DNA of 64,000 nt. Source: Phycisphaerales bacterium (GTDB taxonomy: Bacteria > Planctomycetota > Phycisphaerae > UBA1845). The translations under genes were made by a program, and so were the position numbers. The notes under the pieces are model-generated. The model was given only the letters and a program-made list of their open reading frames with translations. It was not told the DNA's origin and did no database searches. The stretch spans positions 186,001-250,000 of the forward strand of contig JADZBE010000007.1 in assembly GCA_020852275.1 (NCBI GenBank), given 5' to 3'. Below are positions 44,149 to 53,302 of this stretch, in pieces. Every line of letters starts with the position of its first letter. Within the stretch, counting starts at the first letter, position 1.

Positions 44149-46035
44149 ATGAAACGGTGTGTGGGTCTGGGTTTGATCGTGTGCATGGCGTGGATGGGCG
44201 CTGCGACCGCGCAAGCGGCTTCCGTCCCGGAAAACTTCACGCTCGGGAAGTTCGTCCCGGGCAACGCGTGGATGTACATCCACCACGTTGACAATGCGGA
44301 GCGCGCGTTCATCGAGAAGGAGTGGGGCGAGGTCTTCGACGCCTTCCACAAGTCCGGCATTCTCAACGACGTGAAGAACTTCGCCCTTTCGAACATGCCC
44401 TCTGAGGAGGATCGCAAGAAGGCCACCGAGGTTCTGGACACCGTGATCAAGCTCGTCGAGGGCGTCGAGTGGGAAAAGCTCGCGGCGAAGGAATTCGCGT
44501 TCGCCGAGCGCCTCGCGCCGCCGCTGCCGGAGTACATCTTCCTTTTCCGCGGCGCGGACGGCAGCGGCGAGAAGAACTTTCAGGGACTGCTAGAAATCCT
44601 CAAGACCATCGCCAGTCTCAAGGCCGACCTCCAGCTCAAGCAGGCCGAAGGCAACGTCAACCAGTGGTCGCTCGCGCTGCCGATCCCGATGCCGTACTCG
44701 ATCGAGCTTTTCCGCGACGGAGAGGTGATCGGGATGGTCCTCGGCTCCACGGCCGGTCAGCAGGTCCGCGACCTGATGGCGGGCAAGGGATCGGGCGCGA
44801 TGTCGATGATGGACAACCCCCGCTTCCGCGAGGCGATGATGCAGGTTCCCAATCCGGAAGACGGCATGGAGTTCTTCGACGCCAAGATGCTGATCGACAA
44901 CGTCTTTGGTCTGGCCCAGATGGGCATGAAGGACGCCCAGGGCGAAGAGGTCGAGAAAATCCGCGGCGTGGTGACCAAGATCCGCGGCATGGTGGACTTC
45001 GTCGATTACTCGCTGACCACGCACGAAACCGACGGGCTGCGCGAGCTGGGCCACGGCGTCTGCCGCATCCAGGCGGAGAAGAAGGACTCGGCGATCTGCA
45101 AGGCCATCACCCAGCGCAAGGCGTTCGAGACGTTCGACAAGTACGTGCCCGCGGACGCCACCGGGTTCTCGGTGAACACGGGGATCGACTTCGGCCTGCT
45201 TTACCACACGATCGTTGATTTCGTGGAGAAGGAAGTGCCGGAAGGCGCGGCGGCGATCAGCACCATGCGCACCTCGATGCAGGACTTCGGCTTTGACCCG
45301 GACCGGGACATCTTCAGTTGGCTCAGCGGCGAAATGATGATGGTGTCGCTGCCCTCGGCGATGGCCAGCCCGATGGGCATGGGCGGCGGCGACGGGGCGC
45401 TGATGATCCGCGTGTCCGACGCCGCCAAGGCCAAGGATCGCCTCGCGGCGGGCATCGAGCGGATCAAGCAGATGCTGCCGCCCGACGTGCAGGGGCAGGT
45501 GAACATCGGCCCCGCCACCGGCGTCAGCGGCGAGGGCTTCTATGCCGTCAACATTCCGCAGATGGCCATGATGGGCATCGCCCCAGTCTTTGGCGTCTCA
45601 GGCGAGTGGCTGTGCATCGGCTCGTCGGCCGCCGGGCTGAACAAGTGCCTCGCCACCGCGACGGGCGACGCGCCGAGCATCCGCACCAACGAGCGGTTCG
45701 CCAAGGAGGGGCTGCTGCCCAAGGGGCCTGTGGTCAGCGCATCTTTCGCCGACACCAGCAAGATGGGGCAGGAGCTGGGCATGGCCTTCGGCAGCCTCGG
45801 GATGCTGGCGATGTTGATGCCGGGCGAGGAAGCCAAGCCCGCGCGGGACTTCCTGACCATCATCACCAAGCTCGGACCGGTTCTCGCCAAGCTCGACTTT
45901 TACAGCTCGGAGTCCTCGGTCGTGACGTTTGACGGCACGACGTGGAAGACGGAAAAGGTCGTCACATACAAGGATCCCAAGGCGACGCCGCCGGCGACGG
46001 AGAGCAAACCCGCGGGCGGCTCCGGGATTCCGTGA
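44149..46035 (+). CDS. Large exported protein, DUF3352-like
   Basis: 628 aa from ATG 44149, chosen because TGGAGG lies eight bases upstream; an ATG at 44131 is in frame but would place that site inside the gene. Signal peptide cut near AATAQAA. The body is a long alpha/beta periplasmic protein with DUF3352-style features: FTLGKFVPGNAWMYIHHVDNAERAF at the start, repeated tests of a quantity by residue blocks such as GEVIGMVLGSTAGQQV, GFDPDRDIFSWLSGEMMMV and GVSGEWLCIGSSAAGLNKCL, and a Pro-rich end. No catalytic motif. Function unknown; an intrinsic terminator follows. Confidence 0.85.
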   Translation: MKRCVGLGLIVCMAWMGAATAQAASVPENFTLGKFVPGNAWMYIHHVDNAERAFIEKEWGEVFDAFHKSGILNDVKNFALSNMPSEEDRKKATEVLDTVIKLVEGVEWEKLAAKEFAFAERLAPPLPEYIFLFRGADGSGEKNFQGLLEILKTIASLKADLQLKQAEGNVNQWSLALPIPMPYSIELFRDGEVIGMVLGSTAGQQVRDLMAGKGSGAMSMMDNPRFREAMMQVPNPEDGMEFFDAKMLIDNVFGLAQMGMKDAQGEEVEKIRGVVTKIRGMVDFVDYSLTTHETDGLRELGHGVCRIQAEKKDSAICKAITQRKAFETFDKYVPADATGFSVNTGIDFGLLYHTIVDFVEKEVPEGAAAISTMRTSMQDFGFDPDRDIFSWLSGEMMMVSLPSAMASPMGMGGGDGALMIRVSDAAKAKDRLAAGIERIKQMLPPDVQGQVNIGPATGVSGEGFYAVNIPQMAMMGIAPVFGVSGEWLCIGSSAAGLNKCLATATGDAPSIRTNERFAKEGLLPKGPVVSASFADTSKMGQELGMAFGSLGMLAMLMPGEEAKPARDFLTIITKLGPVLAKLDFYSSESSVVTFDGTTWKTEKVVTYKDPKATPPATESKPAGGSGIP

Positions 46036-46112
46036 TGCCGCATCGCGCGTGCGGCCCATCCTTGAAATCCGCTTGGAACTTGGGCTCTTCTCCGGCCCAA
46101 GGGTGAAATGCG

Positions 46113-46195
46113 ATCCGCAGAGAACGCAGAGAGCGCAGACGAAAACACGGGTTTTCTCCGCGTGAATCTGCGTTCTCTGCGGATGCTTTTTTTTT
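46113..46195 (+). terminator. Hairpin and T-run after the DUF3352-like gene
   Basis: ATCCGCAGAGAACGCAGA at 46113-46130 is complementary to TCTGCGTTCTCTGCGGAT at 46167-46184, with nine T residues at 46187-46195. It therefore has terminator form on the plus strand. The stem CGCAGAGAACGCAGAGAGCGCAGA is itself made of 8-9-bp near-repeats. Confidence 0.8.
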
Positions 46196-46218
46196 CTCGT
46201 CGAGCGGGTCTCGGCGGT

Positions 46219-47700
46219 TCACCCCACCCGGGCGCTGATGTGCCTTCGGACATCTGACCACAGTGTTTTTGCGCTCACGAGGCCGCTTCGATCCAGCAGC
46301 AGCAGGGCGGCCGTGCCGTAGAGCGCCGCCATCACGGCAAGTCGCGCGTAGTCCGGCCACGAAGCAACCCACGGTCTCAGCAGAAATACGATCGCCGGCG
46401 CCAGCGACACGGCGGCGATGATCGCCAAGCGCCGGAATGGGAGGATGTCACGCAGCCCTGGGCCGTAGTGCCTGCCGATCCACCACAGCGCGATCGGGAA
46501 CATGCACAGGGTCAGCGAGAGGAAGCTGCCCCACGCCGCCCCGACCGGTCCCATCACGCGGATCAGAACGAGACTCATGGCCGCGTTCACCACGAGCGTG
46601 AGCAGGTGGATCCACATCACCAGCCCCGTGCGCCCCGCGGTGAAGAACATGTTCGAGATGTTGATGATGCGCAGCGGAAGTTGAAGCGTGTACACGCGGA
46701 AGGGGGCGGCGCTCTCCGCGTAGTCCGCGGAGAACAGAACGGTCATGACCTCCGGCGCCATGAAGTAGAAGAACACGGTGATGGGAAAAACCAGCAGCGC
46801 GCTCTTCTCGCCGGCGCGCCGCCAGATGTCCACCGCTTCCGCCGCCCGGCCTTCCTCGTTCAGTCGCGTCGTTTCAGGGAGCAGCACGCTGGATACCGAC
46901 GACGTGAGCACACCGACCAGCGGCAGCTCGACGGCGCCGGTGGCGTACACGGCGTACTGCTCGGCGCTGTACATCCCCGCGATCAGCAGCCGGTCGAGCT
47001 GCACGCGGAACATGCCGAACCCGCGCGTCAGCCCCACGGGTAAGCTGTACACGAACTGCTCCTTGAACCCTGCCCAGGTGGGCCTCCATGAGCCCACATG
47101 GCACGCGCGCCACATCAACCGCAGCGCCGCGGGGAGGATCACGGCCGCGCCGATCACCTGCCCCCACACGGCGGCGATCGGCGTCCGCCAGATCGCGCAC
47201 GCGCCGACGGCGATGCCCAGCATGGCGAAGCGGCTGACGCAGGAGTACACCGCGACCTGGCGGTAGCGGTCCATGGTCATCAGCGCCGAGGTCAGCGCGG
47301 TGGCCGGCAGGACCAGCAGCGCGTAGGGCGCGAAGACCAGCAGCGTTCTCTCCAGTGCCGGATTCGGTTCGCCGGTGCGCGCCGCCAGAACGGTGTTGCC
47401 CCCCAGCAGCATGAAGACCAGGAAGCCGGCGCCCAAAGCGGCCAGCCCAAGCAGGTTTTCCATGAGCACGCCGCGCGTGCGCTGCGGTTGACGCGGCAGG
47501 AAGTAGAGCAGTCCTGTCGGCAGACCGGCCATCAGCAGCGGAGACACGACGGTGTACGCCAGCAGCGTCTGCGTGAACGTGCCGTAGTCCTGCTTGGAGA
47601 GGAGGCGGACGAGCACCATGGTGCTGATCAGCCCGACCAAGCTGGTCAGCGCCGTGCCAAACGCCAGTACGCCCGTCTTGAATGTCCGCGAACGCGCCAT
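46219..47700 (-). CDS. Oligosaccharide flippase (Wzx/MurJ-like MOP superfamily)
   Basis: 493 aa with about 12-14 hydrophobic segments. The opening (TGVLAFGTALTSLVGLISTMVLVRLLSKQDYGTF) is typical of polysaccharide exporters in the MOP superfamily, and the GYGTF-type QDYGTF motif after the second helix is standard. It would flip lipid-linked sugars across the inner membrane. The stop lies 24 bases from a terminator facing it. No glycosyltransferase cluster is next to it. Confidence 0.9.
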   Translation of the reverse strand: MARSRTFKTGVLAFGTALTSLVGLISTMVLVRLLSKQDYGTFTQTLLAYTVVSPLLMAGLPTGLLYFLPRQPQRTRGVLMENLLGLAALGAGFLVFMLLGGNTVLAARTGEPNPALERTLLVFAPYALLVLPATALTSALMTMDRYRQVAVYSCVSRFAMLGIAVGACAIWRTPIAAVWGQVIGAAVILPAALRLMWRACHVGSWRPTWAGFKEQFVYSLPVGLTRGFGMFRVQLDRLLIAGMYSAEQYAVYATGAVELPLVGVLTSSVSSVLLPETTRLNEEGRAAEAVDIWRRAGEKSALLVFPITVFFYFMAPEVMTVLFSADYAESAAPFRVYTLQLPLRIINISNMFFTAGRTGLVMWIHLLTLVVNAAMSLVLIRVMGPVGAAWGSFLSLTLCMFPIALWWIGRHYGPGLRDILPFRRLAIIAAVSLAPAIVFLLRPWVASWPDYARLAVMAALYGTAALLLLDRSGLVSAKTLWSDVRRHISARVG

Positions 47701-47826
47701 GCGGTGCAGGTTTCAACTCCCTCGACGGCAGCGCCGTTCATTCGCTTGCTCGCGTAGCATCCCGCCTGGAACATCGCGTTCCGACCCGGCGATCCGAAAT
47801 CCGAAATCGGCCGTGCACGGACCCCG

Positions 47827-49161
47827 TCACTTCCGCCCGCCGGCAAGGTCTCGCGCCAGTTCGCGGCCCGCCACGTACGCGCTCGACCATGCCCACTGAA
47901 AATTGAATCCGCCGATGCGTCCGTCCACGTCGAGGATCTCGCCGACAAGATACAGTCCCGCGCACTTCCTTGATCCCATCGTGCCCGGGTGAACCTCTGT
48001 GAGCGGAACGCCGCCCGCGGTCGCCTCCGCGTAACCATATCCCCGACTGTCCTGCACCGGCAGGGGCCACGCAAGAATGCCCTGCAAGAGACGGCGGCGG
48101 TGCTCCCGCGGCAGGTTCGCCAGCGTGACGCGCGGCGGCAGGCCGAGTTCGGCGAGAACCGCCTCCGCGACGCGAGCCGGAATCAGCGTCGCCAGCGCGG
48201 TGTTCAGCGTGATCCGCGGCTGCTGCGATGTGACCTGCGCCCAGCGCGCCTCCGCCGAGGCGAAGTCCATGCCCGGCAGCATGTTCACCCGGACGGCGAC
48301 CTCCCATTCATGCAGCCGCGCGCGATGCCAGTGACGCGATGCGTCGAGGATGGCCGGCCCGCTTACGCCGAAGTGCGTCCAGAGCATCGGTCCGACATGG
48401 CGCGAAGGTTTCGCCCCCGGTGAATCAACGATGACCTCCACGTCATGGGCGATCCCCGAGAGCGGCGCGTGGAAGCGGCCGCTGAGGACAAGCGGCACGA
48501 GCGCCGGCGTCGTGGGGATGATCGAGTGCCCCAGTTTCTCGGCGATCGGGTAGCCGGCGCCGTCGCTGCCGGTCTTGGGCAAGGACCGTCCGCCGGTCGC
48601 CAGCACGACGCGCCGCGCCTCCCACGCTCTTCCAGGGGTCGGCTCTGCGCCGCGATCCGCCAGGTCGGACGTACAGGGCACGGTCAGCGCGGCCTGGCTC
48701 ACCTGCAGCGCGAATTCCTTGCCCTGGCGGCAAACGCTCTCCACGCGATGCCCTGAACGCAGCTCAACCCCGAGCCGGCGCGCCTCCGCGACCAGCGCAT
48801 CAAGCACGGTCTTCGCCTCGTTGGAGTCCGGGAAAAGCTTGCCCCATTCCTCCTCGTGCAGCGTCACCCCCAGTTCGCGGAAGAACTCGACGGCGCGGGG
48901 TCCGTCAAACGCAGCCAGCACGTTCTTGACCGTGTTCGAGCTTCCGCCCCAGAAATCCGCGGGCGTGACGCGGACGTTGGTGACGTTGCAGCGCCCGCCG
49001 CCGGAGACCAGGATCTTCGCGCCCAGCTTTCGTGCTCCATCGAAGGCGACAATTCTCGCTGCAGGAAGCTCGCGGGCCGCGAAGATCGCCGTCGCCAGAC
49101 CGGCCGCGCCCGCGCCGATGATCGCGATGTCGATGGTCGTGGTCGTGCCGGCCGAGGTCAT
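47827..49161 (-). CDS. NAD(P)/FAD-dependent oxidoreductase, HI0933/YhiN family
   Basis: 444 aa from ATG 49161; the 94 codons upstream in frame translate palindromic repeat DNA (AHSWIPACAGMTDP) and are rejected. FAD-binding IIGAGAAGLATAIFAA at the N-terminus, the family signature KILVSGGGRCNVTN, a second nucleotide motif VLATGGRSLPKTGSDG, and the end motif YLVGEILDVDGRIGGFNFQWAWSS. Substrate unknown. 126 bp upstream of the flippase on the same strand. Confidence 0.9.
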   Translation of the reverse strand: MTSAGTTTTIDIAIIGAGAAGLATAIFAARELPAARIVAFDGARKLGAKILVSGGGRCNVTNVRVTPADFWGGSSNTVKNVLAAFDGPRAVEFFRELGVTLHEEEWGKLFPDSNEAKTVLDALVAEARRLGVELRSGHRVESVCRQGKEFALQVSQAALTVPCTSDLADRGAEPTPGRAWEARRVVLATGGRSLPKTGSDGAGYPIAEKLGHSIIPTTPALVPLVLSGRFHAPLSGIAHDVEVIVDSPGAKPSRHVGPMLWTHFGVSGPAILDASRHWHRARLHEWEVAVRVNMLPGMDFASAEARWAQVTSQQPRITLNTALATLIPARVAEAVLAELGLPPRVTLANLPREHRRRLLQGILAWPLPVQDSRGYGYAEATAGGVPLTEVHPGTMGSRKCAGLYLVGEILDVDGRIGGFNFQWAWSSAYVAGRELARDLAGGRK

Positions 49162-49708
49162 GGTCGGATCATATGCGCCGGACGCGAATCCGCGATGCGA
49201 GGATTGGATTCCGTGGTGGAGGGCGTCACGCGTCGTTCCCGCGCAGGCGGCGATCAGGTCCGTCGTTCCCTCGCGGGCGGTGATCGGGTCCGTCATTCCC
49301 GCGCAGGCGGGAATCCAGGAGTGCGCGACCGTTTCGACAGGCTGAAACGCATCGCGTCGAACCAAGCTGCGCATCGCCCGTCTGCGCGAACGATCGCTCC
49401 GTCGCACCGAAGGGCCAAGCCGCGAAGTCGGTGTTACGCACAAGAATCATGATTGCGCGGCGATCAACGCCCCGGCAATGTTTGCGCGCCCGACCGGGCG
49501 AAGAGCGACCCCTGTCCTGGAGGACAGCCCGCCTGAGCCGGAACCCGGTGGTAGGACCTTCCGCCTGAAGACGCAGAGAGCCAGAAAGCAAGTCTTTGGG
49601 TATTCCTGCTCGGTTGCGCATCCGACCCCATGGGGAATCACCGGCTGGAAAGCCTGTGCCCCACGCGCCTGTGGCCCACGCGCCGGTGCCGCATGCGCCG
49701 GCGGCTGC
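49162..49708. repeat. Intergenic region with four palindromic repeat copies
   Basis: No gene is seen. Copies of the ATTCCC-type palindrome family, of different degrees of decay (CGTTCCCGCGCAGGCGGCGATC, CGTTCCCTCGCGGGCGGTGATC, CATTCCCGCGCAGGCGGGAATC), run about every 30 bp from 49227 to 49320. The remainder is unremarkable. Confidence 0.75.
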
Positions 49709-51505
49709 TTACTTGTCCTCGGCAGGCTTGGCGTTGCTCTTGGCCGCGGCGAGCGCTTCGTTGAGGAGCTTGTTCTGCTCCGGCGTGAGGACGGCGGCGA
49801 CTTCCTTCTGCATCTGGGCGCGGGCGCTGCGGCCCATTTCCGTCTTGGCGGCTTCGTCCTTTTCCGCCCCGGCCTTGCGGACGGCGGCCTTGGCGCGGCT
49901 GACGGCCTCCTCGACGCCCTTCTTCTGCTCGGCGGTGAGGTCGAGCTTGAGCTTCTTGAGAACGAGTTCCTGGAATTCAGGGATGGTCAGGCCGGCGGGC
50001 TTGGCGGGGGACTTGGGCGCCGGCTCTTCCTCATCATCCATGTACCCCAGTGCCTTGAGGGTCTTCTCACGCTCGGTGTTGGGCTGCACCGGCTTGCCGC
50101 CGGCGGCGTTCTGGCGGGGGTTGAACTTGCCAAGTTGAAGCCAACGCTCGATGTGGCCTTTCAGCTCGGAGACGATCTCCGGGTTCTTCTCCGCAAGGTT
50201 GTTTTTCTCCTGCGGATCGGCCTGTATGTTGAAGAGCAGCACGGTGGGCCATTCGTACTTGGGACCAGGGGGGTTCATGTGGATGAGCTTCCACGGACCC
50301 TTCAGCGCCATGACCTGGCGGTTGTAGGCGTCCTCGTGAACGGTGACCTGCCGCGTGGAAAGGGCGGGATTGGGCGAACCCTTCAGCGATGCCGCGAGAT
50401 CGATGCCGTGAAGCGGAAGATCGTTCTGCTTCAGTTCGACGCCGTAGAGCTTGCACAGCGTCGGCGCCAAGTCCACATGGGTCACCGTTTCAGCGACTTT
50501 TTTCCCCGCGGGCATGCCCGGCAGGCGCACGATGAACGGAATGCGCATGGACGGCTCGAACATGCCGTAGTGGTCGTAGTACACGTCGTGATCCCCGAGG
50601 CTCTCGCCGTGATCGGCGACGAGGACCACGCCCGTCTTTTCGTACAGACCCGTGCTCTTGAGGTGCTTGATGAGCCGGCCCACCTGGTCGTCGGTGTACT
50701 TGATCTCGCCGCGGTACAGCGCCGGGGGATACTCCCGATCGCGCACTTCCTTGAACTGGTCCTTCACGATATCCGGAGAGCGATCGAAGTTGTCGTCTTC
50801 ACCCAGCGGCGGATTGCTTCCCGCGCGGGCGTCCTTGCCGGGCGGGTAGAACCGGTTGCGGTAATCCTCCGGGGGCCAGTACTTCATATGCGGATCGAAG
50901 AAGTGGACCCAGGCGAAGAACGGCGCATCCGGCTTCTGCGTGTTGAGCCACTCAATGACGTGATCGACGATCTGCGCCGCGTCAAAGCCGCCGCCCTCCG
51001 GAACGGTGGGGTACACGTCAAAGCCCGGGAGATTCAGGCAGTCTTCCGCTTTGGACAGGTGCGGCGTGGCGGGGAACCCCGCCGTGCTGTATCCCGCGCG
51101 CTTGAACGCCTGCGGCAGGGTGTCGCCTTTCGGGCAAGCGTCGAGAAACGCAGTGCGGTTCTCAAAGATGCGCGAGTCGATGGCGAACAGCCCGGTGAGT
51201 ATCGCGGTGTGGCTCGGGTTGGTGACGTTGGTCTGGCTGTAGGCCGATTGGAAGAGCGCGCCGTCGGCGGCGAGAGCGTCGATGTTGGGGGTGAGATCCT
51301 TGGGACCGCCGTAGCAGGTGATGTAGTCGGCGCGGGTGGTATCCACGGTGATGAGGATGAGGTTCTTGCCCTTCAGCTCAGCAGCCGAGGTCGTCGGTGC
51401 CGGGGGTGTTTGCGCAGGGCGCGCGTAGGAGAAGAGGGCGCAACTGCTCAGGAGCGCCGCCGAGCCGGCGCAGCCTAGGAAACCGACGTTACGGCACGAT
51501 CTCAT
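49709..51505 (-). CDS. Sulfatase-fold lipoprotein with Thr in place of the formylglycine residue and an LTxxQ tail
   Basis: 598 aa from ATG 51505 (GGGAG at six bases; 51511 would be too close). Lipobox LLSSC. Sulfatase/alkaline-phosphatase fold: ILITVDTTRADY, FFDPHMKY, VLVADHGESLGDH, HVDLAPTLCKLYG. The modification motif C/S-x-P-S-R is Thr95-Asn-Pro-Ser-His (VTNPSHTAILTG), so no formylglycine can form and Thr95 is the likely nucleophile, as in phosphotransferases of this superfamily. The C-terminus, about 495-595, is helical with two LTxxQ motifs (LTAEQ, LTPEQ) as in Spy/CpxP-like chaperones. Substrate unknown; a phosphoryl-transferring or lipid-modifying enzyme is more likely than a sulfatase. 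Confidence 0.88.
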   Translation of the reverse strand: MRSCRNVGFLGCAGSAALLSSCALFSYARPAQTPPAPTTSAAELKGKNLILITVDTTRADYITCYGGPKDLTPNIDALAADGALFQSAYSQTNVTNPSHTAILTGLFAIDSRIFENRTAFLDACPKGDTLPQAFKRAGYSTAGFPATPHLSKAEDCLNLPGFDVYPTVPEGGGFDAAQIVDHVIEWLNTQKPDAPFFAWVHFFDPHMKYWPPEDYRNRFYPPGKDARAGSNPPLGEDDNFDRSPDIVKDQFKEVRDREYPPALYRGEIKYTDDQVGRLIKHLKSTGLYEKTGVVLVADHGESLGDHDVYYDHYGMFEPSMRIPFIVRLPGMPAGKKVAETVTHVDLAPTLCKLYGVELKQNDLPLHGIDLAASLKGSPNPALSTRQVTVHEDAYNRQVMALKGPWKLIHMNPPGPKYEWPTVLLFNIQADPQEKNNLAEKNPEIVSELKGHIERWLQLGKFNPRQNAAGGKPVQPNTEREKTLKALGYMDDEEEPAPKSPAKPAGLTIPEFQELVLKKLKLDLTAEQKKGVEEAVSRAKAAVRKAGAEKDEAAKTEMGRSARAQMQKEVAAVLTPEQNKLLNEALAAAKSNAKPAEDK

Positions 51506-51861
51506 GCTCATCTCCCGATGCTGCCCCTCCGGCAGGAACCGGCGCCCTGGCACCGACATCGCATTATCTGACTATCGACCGCACAAGGCGGGCGTATGAC
51601 TCGACGCCTTGCGAGCGTCGCGGGACTTGGCGAAACCTCCCGGCAGTTTTCGCCGGGCGGTGGCAAAGGGGGCGGATTCCAGTTCCGTTTCATTCGGAGC
51701 AGAACGGGGCCACAGCCCGTGCCAAGCGCAACCACGGATCGACCGGTCGTGCAAAGACAACCGGGGACCATGCATTCCGGGGAAACCGCTCGTCGGGTTC
51801 TCCCCGCCCGCCGAACCCGCTCATGAGAAACGCGGGTCAGCGCGGCGTATTGCAGGACGCG

Positions 51862-52044
51862 TCAGCCGCCGGCCTGCTGGCTGGTGAACCCGTACTTTTC
51901 CTCAAGCGCCACGCCGCCCGTGGCCTTCTCCCGGTCCTTCTGAGCAGAGGTGTTCGAACTGCTGTCGTCGTTGGTCATCTTGCTCACGAACACGGCCACC
52001 ACGGCAAGGATGGCCAGCACCGCAATCAGCTTAACGGCCTTCAT
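51862..52044 (-). CDS. Small membrane-anchored protein
   Basis: 60 aa from ATG 52044 with GGGAGAGA about eight bases upstream. One N-terminal transmembrane segment (VKLIAVLAILAVVAVFVS, about residues 4-21) then a hydrophilic tail (KMTNDDSSSNTSAQ, EEKYGFTSQQAGG). The hydrophobic profile and ribosome-binding site favour a real gene. Function unknown; it lies about 360 bp upstream of the sulfatase-like gene on the same strand. Confidence 0.6.
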   Translation of the reverse strand: MKAVKLIAVLAILAVVAVFVSKMTNDDSSSNTSAQKDREKATGGVALEEKYGFTSQQAGG

Positions 52045-52360
52045 TCTGATCTCTCCCAAACTTCGGTTGGCTGGGATGAACGAAATCCCACACGGGTGTA
52101 TTGTAGCCGGGCTGGGGCGACCACGCCAGTGGGAAATGGGCTGAGTTCCGAGCCGCGAGCCGGCGCCCGGGTTTCATGCCTGGCGAGTCGGGCAGGCAGG
52201 GCGGGTGCGCGGCCGCAGACCTGTGCCGCGGGGAGGAGGCCCTTTTCGCGCGGCAAAGCGCTGCCGCCTTGAATCCCGTGCCCGCACAAGGGACAATACA
52301 TTTGTACCGTGAATCGGATCGCGCATCGCAGCATCCCAAAGCACCGGAGGAGAATCCGAA
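52045..52360. other. Gene-free divergent intergenic region
   Basis: About 316 bp between two divergent starts. No repeat family or reading frame is recognised. A possible -10 string (TACATT or TACCGT near 52298) precedes the plus-strand lipoprotein gene by about 60 bp. Confidence 0.4.
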
Positions 52361-53287
52361 ATGACAAGCTTGTTTCGACCGCGCCGGATCCTGTGCGTCT
52401 GCATGCTCACTCTGGCGGCGTGCGCCCTGGCCGGATGCACAGCGCAAACCGGGCTGACGGACGACGAGGCCGGCGCCGCTGTGGCGCGCGACCTTGATGG
52501 GGACGGCGTGCTCAATGACGTGGACCTCTGCGCCGCCACGCCGGCGGGTGAAGCAGCGGATGCCTCCGGATGCGCGACCAGTCAGCTCGACTCCGATCAG
52601 GATGGCGTCAGCAACGCGCTGGACGCCTGCGCGGACACTCCCGACGGTCTGGAGATTGACGCCGACGGCTGCACGCGCGTGCTTGCATGGAAGGTCGAGG
52701 CCGACCCGTTCGTCAGCGCTCTGCTTGACCTCGTTCCAGCACAGTATGAGTTGGACAGCGCGGGGACTTTTCAGCAGGCGCAGTACGAAGCAGACGGACT
52801 GGTGGCGCTGCTGAACCTGCTCGGCGGACTGGGCGGACTGGGCGGCGGAGCAGGCGGGGACGTGGAGATTGAAGCCCGGATCATTGACGAGTCCGCATTG
52901 CTGGGCGAGCGGACGACGCTCGTCGCGGCCGATGTCAGCGGGGGCGACCTCACCGTCGAGGGCACGCTGGGCGTGATTGTCGAGCTTACGCAGTTCGACG
53001 TGCAGTTCGCCGAGGGGGCGGTCACGTGGTCGTTTGACGCGAACGTCGAGCTGAGCGTGAGCGGATTGCTGGTGCTCAGCGAGGCGCACTTTGTCGGCAC
53101 GGCGACGGGTGTGCTCGCCGCGGATGGATCAAGCATCACCTGGACGGCGGTGACCGGGACGCTGACCGGTGGGGGGGACGCGCTCAACGGTGAGGAGCAG
53201 ACCCTTCCGCTTGAAGAAGTGTACGTGTTGGACGAAAACGACCCCGAAGCCGGACTGATGCCGCGCTGGACGCTGGCGGCGGAGTAA
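52361..53287 (+). CDS. Lipoprotein with thrombospondin type 3 calcium repeats
   Basis: 308 aa; GGAGGAG about nine bases before the ATG. Lipobox ALAGC near residue 26. Residues about 40-105 contain type 3 repeats (DLDGDGVLNDVDLC, DSDQDGVSNALDAC, DADGC). The C-terminal about 190 residues are Gly/Val/Leu-rich beta strands with repeated spacing (GGDLTVEGTLGVIVELTQFD, NVELSVSGLLVLSEAHF), perhaps a beta-helix or sandwich. Surface-exposed calcium-binding protein; function unknown. Confidence 0.85.
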   Translation: MTSLFRPRRILCVCMLTLAACALAGCTAQTGLTDDEAGAAVARDLDGDGVLNDVDLCAATPAGEAADASGCATSQLDSDQDGVSNALDACADTPDGLEIDADGCTRVLAWKVEADPFVSALLDLVPAQYELDSAGTFQQAQYEADGLVALLNLLGGLGGLGGGAGGDVEIEARIIDESALLGERTTLVAADVSGGDLTVEGTLGVIVELTQFDVQFAEGAVTWSFDANVELSVSGLLVLSEAHFVGTATGVLAADGSSITWTAVTGTLTGGGDALNGEEQTLPLEEVYVLDENDPEAGLMPRWTLAAE

Positions 53288-53302
53288 GATCAGGCGCGCG
53301 CA

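Noticed and set aside
49162..49443. N-terminal extension of the YhiN-like protein
   Set aside because: The 94 extra codons translate palindromic repeats (PACAGMTDP) and precede the obvious FAD-binding start.
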